A DNA stretch of 64,000 bases from Deinococcus detaillensis. Its GTDB lineage: Bacteria > Deinococcota > Deinococci > Deinococcales > Deinococcaceae. Position 1 is the stretch's first letter. The number at the start of each line of letters is the position of its first letter. Positions 1 through 12,047 of this stretch are shown here, one piece after another. Location of the stretch: NCBI RefSeq assembly GCF_007280555.1, contig NZ_VKDB01000010.1, positions 1-64,000 on the forward strand, read 5' to 3'. Made by a program: the position numbers and the translations under genes. The notes beneath the pieces were generated by a model. It searched no databases and had not been told where the DNA came from. It worked only from the letters and a program-made list of their open reading frames with translations.

Positions 1-72
1 AAGTCCACCGTGGAAACCGCCCGTCTGCGGGGTCAGGATCCCGTCGACGTCTTGATGTCCTTGCGCTGCTGA
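1..72 (+). pseudogene. Transposase C-terminal tail (IS66-like?), cut by window edge
   Basis: Frame 1 is open from the window edge to a TGA at 70-72 and reads ...TVETARLRGQDPVDVL..., which resembles the C-terminus of IS66-type transposases. It is GC-rich like the chromosome, whereas the sequence straight after it is AT-rich. Only 23 residues are visible, so the family is a guess and the upstream part lies outside the window. The close abutment suggests an insertion sequence beside or inside the following restriction gene. Confidence 0.4.
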
Positions 73-674
73 CCTTCTACAAGCCGCTAATCAGATACAT
101 TAGTAAGATAGACGATCTAAGGAAATATCTACGGGGACTACAACTAGAGAATAGGGATCTATTTTACGAAAGGTTTGCTGAGTCCGTATTGAGTTCCAAT
201 TTTGGCATCGTTCACAAAACGAAATTGAGATATGTTCTCGGTAAAATGTCTCAATACGTAAATGAGAGTGCATATGGTAGCATAGGATCAGATTCAAAAA
301 TTTTTACATTTGTCAACACTGACGTTGAGATAGAACACATTCTCCCCATAAATCCAAGCAGCGTCGCTAGAAGAGAGTTTGGAGATACGAAGCGTATGGA
401 ACTTTATCAGCAGAAACTGGGTAATTTGGCACTAATTGAGAAGCCTATCAACGGTCACCTTGGCAATAAGCCATTCTCGAAGAAGAGACCAGTGTATACC
501 GAATCTAAATTTCTCTTGACCAGAATACTTAGCGGTAATCACGATATTGGAAACACTCTTGTAACAAAAGCTCTCGCAGGTTTCAGTACTTTCGATACTT
601 GGGATTCGGACTCTATAGATGAAAGGACAAACGAACTATTCGATTTGGCGAAAAAAGTATGGGAGATGGATTGA
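73..674 (+). pseudogene. GmrSD-type (DUF262/DUF1524) protein, C-terminal fragment
   Basis: The frame ending at the TGA at 672-674 is open back to the window start, but the AT-rich character begins only near 73, just after the transposase stop. No ATG or clear ribosome site is seen; the first usable codon is a TTG at 189. The C-terminal half has the DUF1524 HNH-like pattern: EHILP, then LGNLALIE, then NKPFSKKR with a following Y-x-x-S. In GmrSD type IV restriction enzymes this region is the nuclease domain, and the DUF262 NTPase/ParB-like part lies N-terminal. That part is missing here, so this is most likely a remnant cut by the adjacent insertion element. GC content well below the neighbours points to horizontal origin. 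If the window edge hides an intact N-terminus the call would change. Confidence 0.6.
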
Positions 675-735
675 TTTCTCGTATAATCTTCCTGTGTCCT
701 AGTTCGTTCCTGATATTTGTAACGCTGGATAGTGC

Positions 736-2190
<1,455 letters not shown>

Positions 2191-2261
2191 TCGTCAACTT
2201 TCCTTTGAGTGTTCTTCCCCAGAAATAAGGGTGACTCGGGCCAGACCAGAAAGCCCGCCAC

Positions 2262-4520
<2,259 letters not shown>

Positions 4521-4552
4521 AAAAACTCCTAGCGGCAGAAATTGGGAATATA

Positions 4553-5677
4553 TCAACCCAAGAAACCTTGAAATTCGGGACGACTTTTGTCCTTCATCAT
4601 CTTTATGGATTGATGATACAAGTTTTGGTTCAGATTGATAATATTTTGCTCGTCTAAATCTACACTAGCCATTTTCTGGAACCATTGGGTCTGTGAAGCA
4701 ATGAAGGCCAAAATTCTGGAAGATTTAAAGAACTCTTCGGCTAATGTCTCACCCAGAATATTTCCATCAGGAAAAATGGGTAGAATTACCCCGGAAAAAT
4801 GCATGTATCTCTCTGAGTTTGTGCCGACGTTGTACAAATTTCTTCTAAATATTTCCATCATATGTACGCCATACGCTTGTAGCAATCTGGTACTACCAAT
4901 AAGCTCTTCAAAATAATTTCTCATTGCCATTCCAGAAACCGACTTGTCTTCTTCCAAGTGGGTATAGATATAAGCTATCCATGCTACTCTGAAATGACTA
5001 TAAATAGCTTCCTCGACCTCTTTTGAAGGTAGGGTAAAAAATTCTTTCATATTTATAATTGCGTTCGAAGCGAATAAATTGGCTGTAGAAAGCGTACCCC
5101 AGAGGATGATTTTTGTACGTGGCGAATCATCAGTTGCTGAGAAGGCCTCATCTTGTGCCAAAAAAAGAGAAAGTGGGGCATTGAAGAATGTTGCTTCGCG
5201 CGAAGTTGACTTTTGATTGGCCTGCTCCTGTTTGAACCATTCTTGCATGATATCTTTGTTTAGAATTCCTGCGCTTGCAATCACACCTATGGCATGCTCT
5301 ATGCGGGCTTGAAATTCAACAGAGTTAACAAAAAACCTGCCGCCTAATGGCCTGTGGAATTCCAAGCTTTTTCTTAAAGAAATCACACTGCTCTCAATAC
5401 AATAAAAGATGAGTGAATTGGAATCGTCTGTAAAATCTCTCAACTGGATACTAGCTTTCTCTACGTATTCGAGTCCACGAAAAACGAGTTTCGCTGGTTC
5501 TGGAGAGCTGGAACCTAGTCTCAAAAAGTAGTCATAATGTTCGCTCCCAAAGGTGTTGAATACAAACACCTTGGTAGAATCAGGTAGGCTGACTTCTTGG
5601 AGACCCGCATTTTGTGGATTGTTGGGATTCTCTTGACTTGTCACAAAAATAGCTTTGAGATTTTTCAAGAATGACAT
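4553..5677 (-). CDS. Hypothetical protein inserted in pur operon
   Basis: A 374-residue protein I do not recognise. It has no signal peptide or clear membrane span. Composition is rich in Phe, Ser, Asn and Ile, with a stretch near residues 230-260 (VEEAIYSHFRVAWIAYIYTH) that looks helical and partly hydrophobic. The gene is visibly AT-rich compared with its neighbours. It has its own good ribosome site (GGAG 7 nt before the ATG at 5677) and sits between dinB (134-nt gap) and purL (32-nt gap), co-oriented with both. Codon use unlike the neighbours suggests recent acquisition. It need not have anything to do with purines; the long gap before it may hold its own promoter. Confidence 0.8.
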   Translation of the reverse strand: MSFLKNLKAIFVTSQENPNNPQNAGLQEVSLPDSTKVFVFNTFGSEHYDYFLRLGSSSPEPAKLVFRGLEYVEKASIQLRDFTDDSNSLIFYCIESSVISLRKSLEFHRPLGGRFFVNSVEFQARIEHAIGVIASAGILNKDIMQEWFKQEQANQKSTSREATFFNAPLSLFLAQDEAFSATDDSPRTKIILWGTLSTANLFASNAIINMKEFFTLPSKEVEEAIYSHFRVAWIAYIYTHLEEDKSVSGMAMRNYFEELIGSTRLLQAYGVHMMEIFRRNLYNVGTNSERYMHFSGVILPIFPDGNILGETLAEEFFKSSRILAFIASQTQWFQKMASVDLDEQNIINLNQNLYHQSIKMMKDKSRPEFQGFLG

Positions 5678-5811
5678 GTTGTCTCCGGCATCAGTTTCCC
5701 CCTAATTCTCCCAACTATTCATTGAACGTCAGGAACTTGATGGGTGTGGATTGGCGCAGGGCGAGGGCCGAAGCGAGGTGGGGGGCGTCCATCAGATTGG
5801 GAAAAGCAAGC

Positions 5812-6279
5812 TCAAGCCTTCTTCCCCAACTGCACTTGGCCCCGGTGATAGGCGATGTGCCGCAGGTGCATTCCCAGCGCGGCGAGGCGGGGGCGCTCGC
5901 CGTTCGGGGCGCTGGGCGAGAAGGCCATGCCGCTCAAATCGGTGTCGCTGGCCCCGCGCAGATAGACCACCGCCTGAGCGCCCACGCTGCCGAGTTGCGC
6001 CAGAATCGCCGCCTGATCAGCGTCTTCTTTGACAGGGGCAATTCCGTTCAAGTTTTGCGCCCAGGCCTGATCCTCCCAGCCCAAATAGTTGTAAGTGGGC
6101 GTTTTGTCCTCCATCATCGTCAGCCGCAGCCAGTCGGCAATGTGCAGCGCGTGCCAAGCCGGAGAGTGGCCGAGGCGAGCCGTGCTGAACATTTCAGCGG
6201 GCACGCTTTCCAAGGCGGCGCGAAAGGCGCTGAGCTCTATATCGTACTGATCGGCCAAAAAGTCTGGGAGGGTGCTCAT
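5812..6279 (-). CDS. DinB-family putative metal-dependent hydrolase
   Basis: A 155-residue four-helix-bundle protein of the DinB/DUF664 type. The putative metal-binding histidines are His43 or His46 (AWHALHIADW) and the C-terminal pair His141 and His145 (HLRHIAYHRGQ), the usual DinB triad. DinB-like proteins are often thiol transferases or hydrolases, are expanded in Deinococcus and Bacillus, and their substrates are mostly unknown. The ATG overlaps the purQ stop by 4 nt (ATGA), so the two are translationally coupled. That ties its expression to purine synthesis, but no purine role is shown by the sequence. Confidence 0.85.
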   Translation of the reverse strand: MSTLPDFLADQYDIELSAFRAALESVPAEMFSTARLGHSPAWHALHIADWLRLTMMEDKTPTYNYLGWEDQAWAQNLNGIAPVKEDADQAAILAQLGSVGAQAVVYLRGASDTDLSGMAFSPSAPNGERPRLAALGMHLRHIAYHRGQVQLGKKA

Positions 6280-6944
6280 TTGACCAGCACCGCTTTGAGA
6301 CTGTGAAACAACCCCTGACCGTCCTCGCTGCCCAAAAGTGCTTCCACCGCCCGCTCGGGGTGCGGCATCATCCCCAGCACGTTGCCTTTTTCGCTGATGA
6401 TTCCGGCGATGTCGTTCAGCGAGCCGTTGGGGTTGTCCAAGTAACGGAAGATGACCCGGCCTTCACTCTCCAGCCGCTCGATGGTGCCCGCGTCGGCGTA
6501 ATAGTTGCCCTCACCGTGCGCGATGGGCATTTCTAAGGTCTGGCCCGGTGCATACGCCGAGGTGAAGGCGGTCTGGTTGTTATTTACCTGCAGGTGCACC
6601 GGTTTGCACAGAAAATGCAGATCGCGGTTGCGGCTGAGCGCTCCGGGCAGCAGTCCCGATTCGGTCAGCACCTGAAAGCCGTTGCAGATCCCCAGCACGT
6701 AGCCGCCGCGTTCGGCGTGCGCCTTGACGGCCCCCATGATCGGGCTGCGGGCAGCCACCGCGCCGCTGCGGAGGTGGTCGCCGTAGCTAAAGCCGCCGGG
6801 CAAAATCACCAGATCGGTGCCGCTGGGAAGGCCTTCTTCGGTGTGCCACACGAAACGGGCAGACGGATCGAGATTCATCTGAGCGGCGTGGAGCGCGTCG
6901 GCGTCGCAGTTGGAGCCGGGAAACTGAATCACGGCGGTTCTCAT
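6276..6944 (-). CDS. purQ: Phosphoribosylformylglycinamidine synthase glutaminase subunit
   Basis: Class I glutamine amidotransferase that supplies ammonia to PurL. The 222-residue protein starts MRTAVIQFPGSNCD, has the nucleophile Cys87 in GICNGFQVL, and the His195/Glu197 pair in MPHPERA completing the triad. The normal family length is about 220-230 residues. It lies 10 nt after the cupin gene and overlaps dinB by 4 nt. With PurS and PurL it forms the three-part FGAM synthase complex. Confidence 0.97.
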   Translation of the reverse strand: MRTAVIQFPGSNCDADALHAAQMNLDPSARFVWHTEEGLPSGTDLVILPGGFSYGDHLRSGAVAARSPIMGAVKAHAERGGYVLGICNGFQVLTESGLLPGALSRNRDLHFLCKPVHLQVNNNQTAFTSAYAPGQTLEMPIAHGEGNYYADAGTIERLESEGRVIFRYLDNPNGSLNDIAGIISEKGNVLGMMPHPERAVEALLGSEDGQGLFHSLKAVLVK

Positions 6945-6954
6945 AGTAAATACC

Positions 6955-7341
6955 TCATAAGCGCTGCAACTCCTTCACGGTGCGCCCGCTCACGACGTTG
7001 CCGGTGTTGAGGGTGCTGGCTGGTTCAAACATCATGATCCAGGTTTCTTCCGTCTGGGCCACGGGCAAATGCTCCACGCCGCGCGGCACGACGATCAGTT
7101 CGCCTTCCTTGACGATCCGCTCGCCGTCTCTGAAGTTGAGTTGCAGCACACCTTTGATTACCATGAACAGCTCGTCTTCGTGCTCGTGGGCGTGCCACTC
7201 GAATTCGCCGCTGATGCGGGCAACTTTGACTTGCTGGCCGTTGAGGTCGGCCACCACTCTGGGCGACCAGTGCTCAGTGAACAGCCCGAACTTCTCATGC
7301 AAGTTGACAGTCTGGGGTAGTGTCGCGGCGGGCGTGCTCAC
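6955..7341 (-). CDS. Single-domain cupin protein
   Basis: A 128-residue beta-barrel protein with cupin motif 1 (WHAHEHEDELFMVIKG, metal-binding His and Glu) and motif 2 (VPRGVEHLP, His). Such small cupins can be metal-dependent isomerases, dioxygenases or ligand binders; the substrate cannot be told from sequence. The ATG overlaps the purS stop by 4 nt, and purQ starts 10 nt after it, so it is embedded and coupled within the purine genes. Confidence 0.88.
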   Translation of the reverse strand: MSTPAATLPQTVNLHEKFGLFTEHWSPRVVADLNGQQVKVARISGEFEWHAHEHEDELFMVIKGVLQLNFRDGERIVKEGELIVVPRGVEHLPVAQTEETWIMMFEPASTLNTGNVVSGRTVKELQRL

Positions 7342-7616
7342 GCTGGCTCCAGCGCCGCTTCTTCCAGCTCCCAGCGCACATTTTCCATCACCGGATTGCT
7401 CAGCACGTTTTCTGCCATGTCTTTTAAGCGGCTTTCCACCTCGCCGCGCTCGCCTTCGAGTTGCAGCTCAATGTATTTGCCGACCCGCACGCCGCTGACC
7501 TGCTGACCGAGGTGCGAGAGCGAGCGCTCAACCGTGCGCCCCTGCGGATCAAGGATGCTGGGCTTGAGAGTGACAAAGACTTTGGCTTGGTAGGTTTTGG
7601 TTTGATCTTGAGGCAT
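7338..7616 (-). CDS. purS: Phosphoribosylformylglycinamidine synthase subunit PurS
   Basis: A 92-residue small subunit that bridges PurL and PurQ in FGAM synthase. The sequence AKVFVTLKPSILDPQGRTVERSL with later VGKYIELQLEG is typical of PurS. The frame extends 22 codons upstream, but the ATG at 7616 gives the family length and has AAAGGA 5 nt before it. It lies 77 nt after purC and overlaps the cupin gene by 4 nt. Confidence 0.94.
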   Translation of the reverse strand: MPQDQTKTYQAKVFVTLKPSILDPQGRTVERSLSHLGQQVSGVRVGKYIELQLEGERGEVESRLKDMAENVLSNPVMENVRWELEEAALEPA

Positions 7617-7693
7617 GGAATTCCTTTGAAATGGGCGTGTGGCTTGCGACTTGTAAAAGAGAATGACGGGCCTGTTGCTCACGGCTCAGAGCT

Positions 7694-8425
7694 TTAACTC
7701 AGCACCCGCCGCAGCATCTCGCCATACGCTTCCTCGACCCCGCCCAGATCGCGCCGGAAGCGGTCTTTGTCCATCTTCTCGTTCGTCTCGGCGTCCCAGA
7801 AGCGGCAGGTGTCGGGGCTGATCTCGTCGGCCAGCACGATCTGACCGCTGGGCAACTTACCGAACTCCAGCTTGAAATCAATCAAGCGGACGCCGCGTTC
7901 CAAGAAAAACGGCGTCAAGAACGCGTTGACTTGCAGCGTCAATTCACGGATACGGGCCATGTCGCCCTCACTGGCCCACCCCAGCGCCACGGCGGTATCG
8001 GTGTTGATCAGCGGGTCGCCCAGCGCGTCGGATTTGTAGCAGTATTCCACCACGGGGCGCGAGAGCGGCGTGCCTTCCTCCAGTCCCAGCTTCTTGGCAA
8101 AACTGCCCGCCGCGACGTTGCGCGTAATCACTTCCACCGGCACAATCGTCACCGCCTTGACCAGTTGCTCTGTGTCGCTGAGCTTGGCGACAAAGTGGGT
8201 GGGAATACCCGCGCCTTCCAATTTCGGATACAGCGCGGCGGCGATAGCGTTGTTGGTGGCTCCTTTGCCCGCCCAACTGCCGCGCTTCTGGGCGTTGAAG
8301 GCGGTGGCCTCGTCTTTGTATTCCACCAAATACTGCTCGGGGTCGGCGGTGGCGTAGACCCGCTTGGCCTTGCCTTCGTACTTGAGTTCAGCTTTGGTGG
8401 AGGGATGCTGGTCGGGCTGGGTCAT
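7694..8425 (-). CDS. purC: SAICAR synthase
   Basis: Phosphoribosylaminoimidazole-succinocarboxamide synthase: joins aspartate to CAIR with ATP. The 243-residue protein shows [11 protein letters not shown] near the N-terminus (nucleotide-binding loop), [16 protein letters not shown] and LIDFKLEFG...[13 protein letters not shown], all standard PurC motifs. AGGAG lies 6 nt before the ATG. It is the first gene of the minus-strand pur operon, divergent from trhO. Confidence 0.97.
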   Translation of the reverse strand: MTQPDQHPSTKAELKYEGKAKRVYATADPEQYLVEYKDEATAFNAQKRGSWAGKGATNNAIAAALYPKLEGAGIPTHFVAKLSDTEQLVKAVTIVPVEVITRNVAAGSFAKKLGLEEGTPLSRPVVEYCYKSDALGDPLINTDTAVALGWASEGDMARIRELTLQVNAFLTPFFLERGVRLIDFKLEFGKLPSGQIVLADEISPDTCRFWDAETNEKMDKDRFRRDLGGVEEAYGEMLRRVLS

Positions 8426-8732
8426 GGACGCTCCTGTCAGGACTGTGAATAAAAAACTTTGACTTCAAACTTGCGCCGGAAAATGGGAGCAGCGAGCGCT
8501 TCCGACTGGGGAAAGAGGCTCGCTGTATTGGCTGCTGAAGATACTGAATTGTTCGGGACGTTGCTGAATTGAAAACCTCTCAAGCCACTTTTTCAGGCTG
8601 GCGAGACGGGGGCCGCTGGAATAAAGGAAGAGCCGAACCAACACCGCTTCGGTATCCAGAGCAAAGCTTAACACCCGCGCGGCGGCTGCAGACGGCCTTG
8701 GGCGAGTCGGAGCCTTTATACTGGCGGTGCTT
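8426..8732. other. Divergent purC/trhO intergenic region
   Basis: About 300 nt without a convincing gene. An A/T-rich patch near 8446-8475 lies upstream of purC and may hold its promoter, but I could not match both hexamers at proper spacing. No purine riboswitch fold or PurR-like operator was recognised. A TATACT box for trhO lies at 8717-8722. Open frames crossing this stretch have composition unlike real genes. Confidence 0.5.
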
Positions 8733-9707
8733 ATGGCCTGCTCACCCGATTTTACCCCTCCCACTGCGCCGAAAGCGGACGTGTCGTCTGCCGATTTGGC
8801 CGCGCCTGCTTGGGTGGTGGCCGCGCTTTACCAGTTCAAAGCGGTGGAGAATCCCAGCGAATGGCGTCAGCACCTGCTTGGAGTGCTGGAGCCGCTGGGC
8901 CTGTGCGGCACGCTGCTGATTGCTCCCGAAGGCGTCAACGGCACGCTGGCCGGAACCCGTCAGGCCGTGACCCAGTTGCGAACCGAGTTGGCCAAGCTTG
9001 GCTTTGACGATTTGGAATACAAAGAATCGCTCAGTCAGCACAGGCCCTTTCGCTGCCTTAAGGTGCGTCTCAAGCGCGAAATCGTGACGCTGGGCTTCTA
9101 CGTTGCGCCGCGTCAGCGGGTGGGCCGCTACGTAGAAGCCCAGGACTGGAACGCCCTGATGGCTGACCCCGACGTGCTGCTGATCGACACCCGCAACACC
9201 TACGAAATCAAAGCCGGAACGTTTGAGGGCGCAATTGATCCGCAGCTCAGCAGCTTCGGCGAGTTCCCGGCCTGGGCAGGGCAACACCTTGCCGGACAAG
9301 AGGGGCGCAAAATCGCCATGTTCTGCACTGGCGGCATTCGCTGCGAAAAGTCCACCAGTCTGCTGCTGGAACTCGGCTTTGAAGACGTTTATCACCTGAG
9401 GGGCGGCATTCTGAGTTACCTCGAACACGTTCCGGAGACAGAGAGCCGCTGGAACGGCGAGTGCTTTGTCTTTGACGAACGGGTCACCGTCGGGCACGGC
9501 CTCAAGGTCGGGGCGGGGGAGATGTGCCAGAGCTGCGGCTGGCCGCTGACGCCCCTTGACGCCCAGCACGCCGAGTTTGAGCGCGGGGTGAGCTGCCAGC
9601 ACTGCTTTAAGCGCACCACTGAGCCGCAAAAAGCCAGCTTCCGGGAGCGTCAGCAGTGGTACGAGCGCCGAGCCGACGAAAACGGAGCAGTTGAAAGGCA
9701 GCCGTGA
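8733..9707 (+). CDS. trhO: tRNA uridine(34) hydroxylase, rhodanese-fold
   Basis: TrhO/YceA (UPF0176) family: oxygen-dependent 5-hydroxylation of U34 in tRNA wobble positions. The 324-residue protein has the N-terminal UPF0176 domain (GTLLIAPEGVNGTLAG), then a rhodanese domain with the Cys of MFCTGGIRCEKST (about residue 198), and a Cys-rich tail (CQSCGW and CQHCF). The ATG at 8733 is preferred to a GTG two codons upstream. TATACT at 8717-8722 is 10 nt before the ATG, so the leader is absent or very short. Confidence 0.9.
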   Translation: MACSPDFTPPTAPKADVSSADLAAPAWVVAALYQFKAVENPSEWRQHLLGVLEPLGLCGTLLIAPEGVNGTLAGTRQAVTQLRTELAKLGFDDLEYKESLSQHRPFRCLKVRLKREIVTLGFYVAPRQRVGRYVEAQDWNALMADPDVLLIDTRNTYEIKAGTFEGAIDPQLSSFGEFPAWAGQHLAGQEGRKIAMFCTGGIRCEKSTSLLLELGFEDVYHLRGGILSYLEHVPETESRWNGECFVFDERVTVGHGLKVGAGEMCQSCGWPLTPLDAQHAEFERGVSCQHCFKRTTEPQKASFRERQQWYERRADENGAVERQP

Positions 9708-9731
9708 GACCAGGGGCACTACACTGAAGGT

Positions 9732-10040
9732 ATGGTTTCTCTCTCTAATGCCTCACTTTTACTGGTCGTTGACCTGATCGACGAAGACACCGGCCTCGCC
9801 GAAGTGGAAGACGATCAGGGGCGCACCTACGCTTTTCCCGCCGCCTGGTTGCCCGAAGTTGCTGACGGCCAGGCCTACCGCGCGGTGGTGTCTGAGAGCG
9901 GCCTGACGTTCGTCGCCGAAGCGGGCGGCGCGGCGCTCTTACGCGAAAAAAGCAAGCAGACTTTGCTGGACTTCAGTGATGACTTCAGCGCCGAAAACCC
10001 TGACGCTGAAGACTCGACTGTCCCATCGGAACGGCCATGA
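9732..10040 (+). CDS. DUF3006-like small protein
   Basis: A 102-residue protein whose first half (VVDLIDEDTGLAEVEDDQGRTYAFPAAWLPEVADGQAYRAVV) resembles DUF3006, a small beta-rich domain of unknown role. The C-terminus is acidic and Ser-rich. A TACACT box at 9720-9725 lies 6 nt before the ATG, indicating leaderless expression. The stop overlaps the ATG of the next gene (ATGA), so it is coupled to the phosphoesterase. Confidence 0.75.
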   Translation: MVSLSNASLLLVVDLIDEDTGLAEVEDDQGRTYAFPAAWLPEVADGQAYRAVVSESGLTFVAEAGGAALLREKSKQTLLDFSDDFSAENPDAEDSTVPSERP

Positions 10041-10876
10041 GCGAAGTCGTCGTGATTCCCGATTTGCACGGGCGGCTCGATCTCCTCAGGGCCGCCGTGC
10101 GCGAATTTCCTGAGGCTCACTTTTTATCGCTGGGCGACGCTATAGATAGGGGGCCGCAGAGCTTGGCCACCGTGGATGAGCTGCTCAGGCTTCACGAGCA
10201 GGGCCGCGTCACCCTCCTGATGGGCAACCACGAGCGGATGGCCCAAGAGGGTCTGCGCTGGTACACCCAGTACACCGGCACGCACGACATGGGCAATTAC
10301 CGCAAGGCCATGGAAGGCTACCAGTGGTGGATGCAGGCGGGTGGCGACACCATCCGCAAAGAAATGCCCAGCTACGCCGCCGAGTTTGGCGGCCCCACCT
10401 CGCTGACCCTCGAAAAGTTCCCGCCGAATCTGGCCCGCTACCTCGACTTGCTCAAGCGGGTGGTGTACGTCACCGCTGACGGCATCATCCATGATCAGGT
10501 GCCGGACGAACCGAGCGTCTTGGTGGCCCACGCCAGCCCGCCGGTCAGCCACCCGCAGTACCCCAACCCCGAGTCGGCGGCGCTGTGGCTGCGCCCTTTT
10601 GAAGGCCCGTTTGCGCTGCCGCCGCAGGTGGTCTACAGCGTTCACGGCCACACCCCCGTGCGCGTGCCCACCCGCATGGGCCGCCACCTCTACCTCGACA
10701 TGGGCGCTTACGAAACGGGGCGGCTGGCGCTGCTTCCGCTGCAAGTCCACCAGGTCAAAGCGGTGACGGTGCTCAGCGGGCGCGGCGATCCGCTGCGGGC
10801 CAGCCGTTATCCGGCTTTCGGTGAAGCGCTGCCGACCCGCGTCGTGACGCTGGACAATGCGCCCACACGGCGCTGA
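10037..10876 (+). CDS. Calcineurin-like metallophosphoesterase (PPP type)
   Basis: A 279-residue protein with the PPP-family signatures IPDLHGR, GDAIDRG and GNHE, plus a C-terminal VHGHTP metal-binding His motif. This is the pattern of bacterial serine/threonine phosphatase and ApaH-like enzymes; substrate is not resolved. It overlaps the DUF3006 gene by 4 nt, so the two probably form one unit. Confidence 0.9.
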   Translation: MSEVVVIPDLHGRLDLLRAAVREFPEAHFLSLGDAIDRGPQSLATVDELLRLHEQGRVTLLMGNHERMAQEGLRWYTQYTGTHDMGNYRKAMEGYQWWMQAGGDTIRKEMPSYAAEFGGPTSLTLEKFPPNLARYLDLLKRVVYVTADGIIHDQVPDEPSVLVAHASPPVSHPQYPNPESAALWLRPFEGPFALPPQVVYSVHGHTPVRVPTRMGRHLYLDMGAYETGRLALLPLQVHQVKAVTVLSGRGDPLRASRYPAFGEALPTRVVTLDNAPTRR

Positions 10877-10930
10877 GGAAAAGAGTGAGGGGACGGATTG
10901 CCGCTTCCCTTTGCGGTATGCTGGCAAGCC

Positions 10931-11320
10931 ATGAAGCTCAGGCCGCCCCCCATCACCCGCCACCTGTGGCTCGGCCTGGGGTTTATCTTCACTGCTGTGG
11001 GCCTTGTCGGCACCGTCTTGCCGCTGCTGCCCGGCACCGGATTTCTGGTGCTGGCGGCCTGGTGTTTTTCGCGCAGCAGCCCCAAGTTTGAAGCGTGGCT
11101 GCTCGATTTGCCGCTGGCCGGTCAACTCATCCGCGATTACCGTGACGGCTTGGGCATGCCGCTGCGGGCTAAAATCGTGGCTTGCCTCAGCATCCTGCTG
11201 GCGGTGAGCCTGAGTCTGGGACGCATTCCGGTGCTGGTCGGTCAGGTGACTTGGGTGCTGATTGGCCTTTTCGGCATGTGGTACATCATCTGGCGGGTGC
11301 CGCTGCGGCGCGTGCCCTGA
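10931..11320 (+). CDS. DUF454 (YbaN-like) inner-membrane protein
   Basis: A 129-residue protein with three or four hydrophobic spans and the DUF454 hallmark LGLGFIFTAVGLVGTVLPLLPGTGFLVLAAWCFSRSSPKFEAWLL. Function of the family is unknown. The frame runs 11 codons further upstream, but the ATG at 10931 is preceded by TATGCT at 10917-10922 (8 nt gap), fitting leaderless expression, and gives the normal family start. Its end nearly meets the convergent gene at 11330. Confidence 0.85.
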   Translation: MKLRPPPITRHLWLGLGFIFTAVGLVGTVLPLLPGTGFLVLAAWCFSRSSPKFEAWLLDLPLAGQLIRDYRDGLGMPLRAKIVACLSILLAVSLSLGRIPVLVGQVTWVLIGLFGMWYIIWRVPLRRVP

Positions 11321-11329
11321 TCATTTTCC

Positions 11330-11644
11330 TCACAGCACCGCTTCCATTCCCGACAAGCACTCCTGAGCAATGGCGCGGGCCAGCGGATCGCGGGTCGAGC
11401 GGGCGTAACTGACGCCAAGGTGCAGGTGCTCGTCGGCGGCGTCTGCGCCGATGATGGCCAGCGTTTGAAAAAAAGCCAGATGCACGTGAGAAAGCAGCAC
11501 GTCGCGGGTGCGCTCCGGCGGCAGTACCCTCAAGGTCCCGAGCGCTTCGCTGAGCAGCTCCAGAGCCGCCTTGCTCTCACCTTCAATGGCCGCTTCCCGC
11601 CCCAATTGCAAGGAACGGGCTGCACTGAGATAAGCCGGACGCAT
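11330..11644 (-). CDS. Small helical (TPR-like) hypothetical protein
   Basis: A 104-residue all-helical protein (AYLSAARSLQLGREAAIEGESKAALELLSEALGTLRVLP...) that looks like one to two tetratricopeptide-type helix pairs; no known family identified. The ATG at 11644 is chosen over one 12 codons upstream because a TAGACT -10 box (complement at 11652-11657) lies 7 nt before it, the leaderless arrangement common in this window. Confidence 0.7.
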   Translation of the reverse strand: MRPAYLSAARSLQLGREAAIEGESKAALELLSEALGTLRVLPPERTRDVLLSHVHLAFFQTLAIIGADAADEHLHLGVSYARSTRDPLARAIAQECLSGMEAVL

Positions 11645-11673
11645 GCTCGGCAGTCTAGCGCGGCCTGATGAAG

Positions 11674-11701
11674 TTGACACCGTATTGGCCGAACGTAAGA
11701 T
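11674..11701 (+). promoter_or_regulatory. Sigma-70-type promoter upstream of 11737 gene
   Basis: TTGACA at 11674-11679 and TAAGAT at 11696-11701 with 16 nt between. It reads towards the small membrane protein at 11737. A GAGGAGGT stretch follows at about 11708-11715 but is too far (over 20 nt) from that ATG to serve as its ribosome site, so a second, leaderless start from TACCTT at 11722-11727 is also possible. Confidence 0.5.
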
Positions 11702-11736
11702 TTGCGTGAGGAGGTACGCGTTACCTTTGCCTCGGC

Positions 11737-12018
11737 ATGAACAGTACGGTCACGATTTCTCTCCTGAGCAGTTTGACCCTTTTTCTGGGCTTGACCGCCT
11801 TGGCCCGTTGGCGGGTTTTGGGCCGCCGCCGTAACCTTGTCGGCGCAGCGTTGGCGCTGATCGGGGTGCTGGGCGCAGGCTGGCTGATGTTCAACGGCGC
11901 TGCCAACCTCGCGGTTCCCGCCGCCCTGATCGGCGTACTGGGCTACTTTTTTGGGCATGTCACCACGCCGCGCCCCACCGATCCTTCAAAAAGTAGCCCC
12001 TCGTCTCAACTTCCCTGA
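11737..12018 (+). CDS. Small membrane protein, unknown function
   Basis: A 93-residue protein with two or three predicted membrane spans (about residues 5-23, 34-52 and 57-73) separated by an Arg-rich loop (ARWRVLGRRRN), and a Ser/Pro-rich tail. No family recognised. It is followed 29 nt later by the interrupted membrane-protein gene at 12048 and may share a transcript with it. Confidence 0.7.
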   Translation: MNSTVTISLLSSLTLFLGLTALARWRVLGRRRNLVGAALALIGVLGAGWLMFNGAANLAVPAALIGVLGYFFGHVTTPRPTDPSKSSPSSQLP

Positions 12019-12047
12019 GGTTTGACGTTATTTCTGGAGTTTAAGCC

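Noticed and set aside
8426..8732. Possible purine riboswitch upstream of purC
   Set aside because: No conserved purine-aptamer pairing or terminator was recognised in the gap; only an AT-rich patch is seen.
8465..8764. Small open frames in the purC/trhO gap
   Set aside because: Two frames of about 100 codons on either strand overlap the trhO promoter and start region and have no domain or credible ribosome site.
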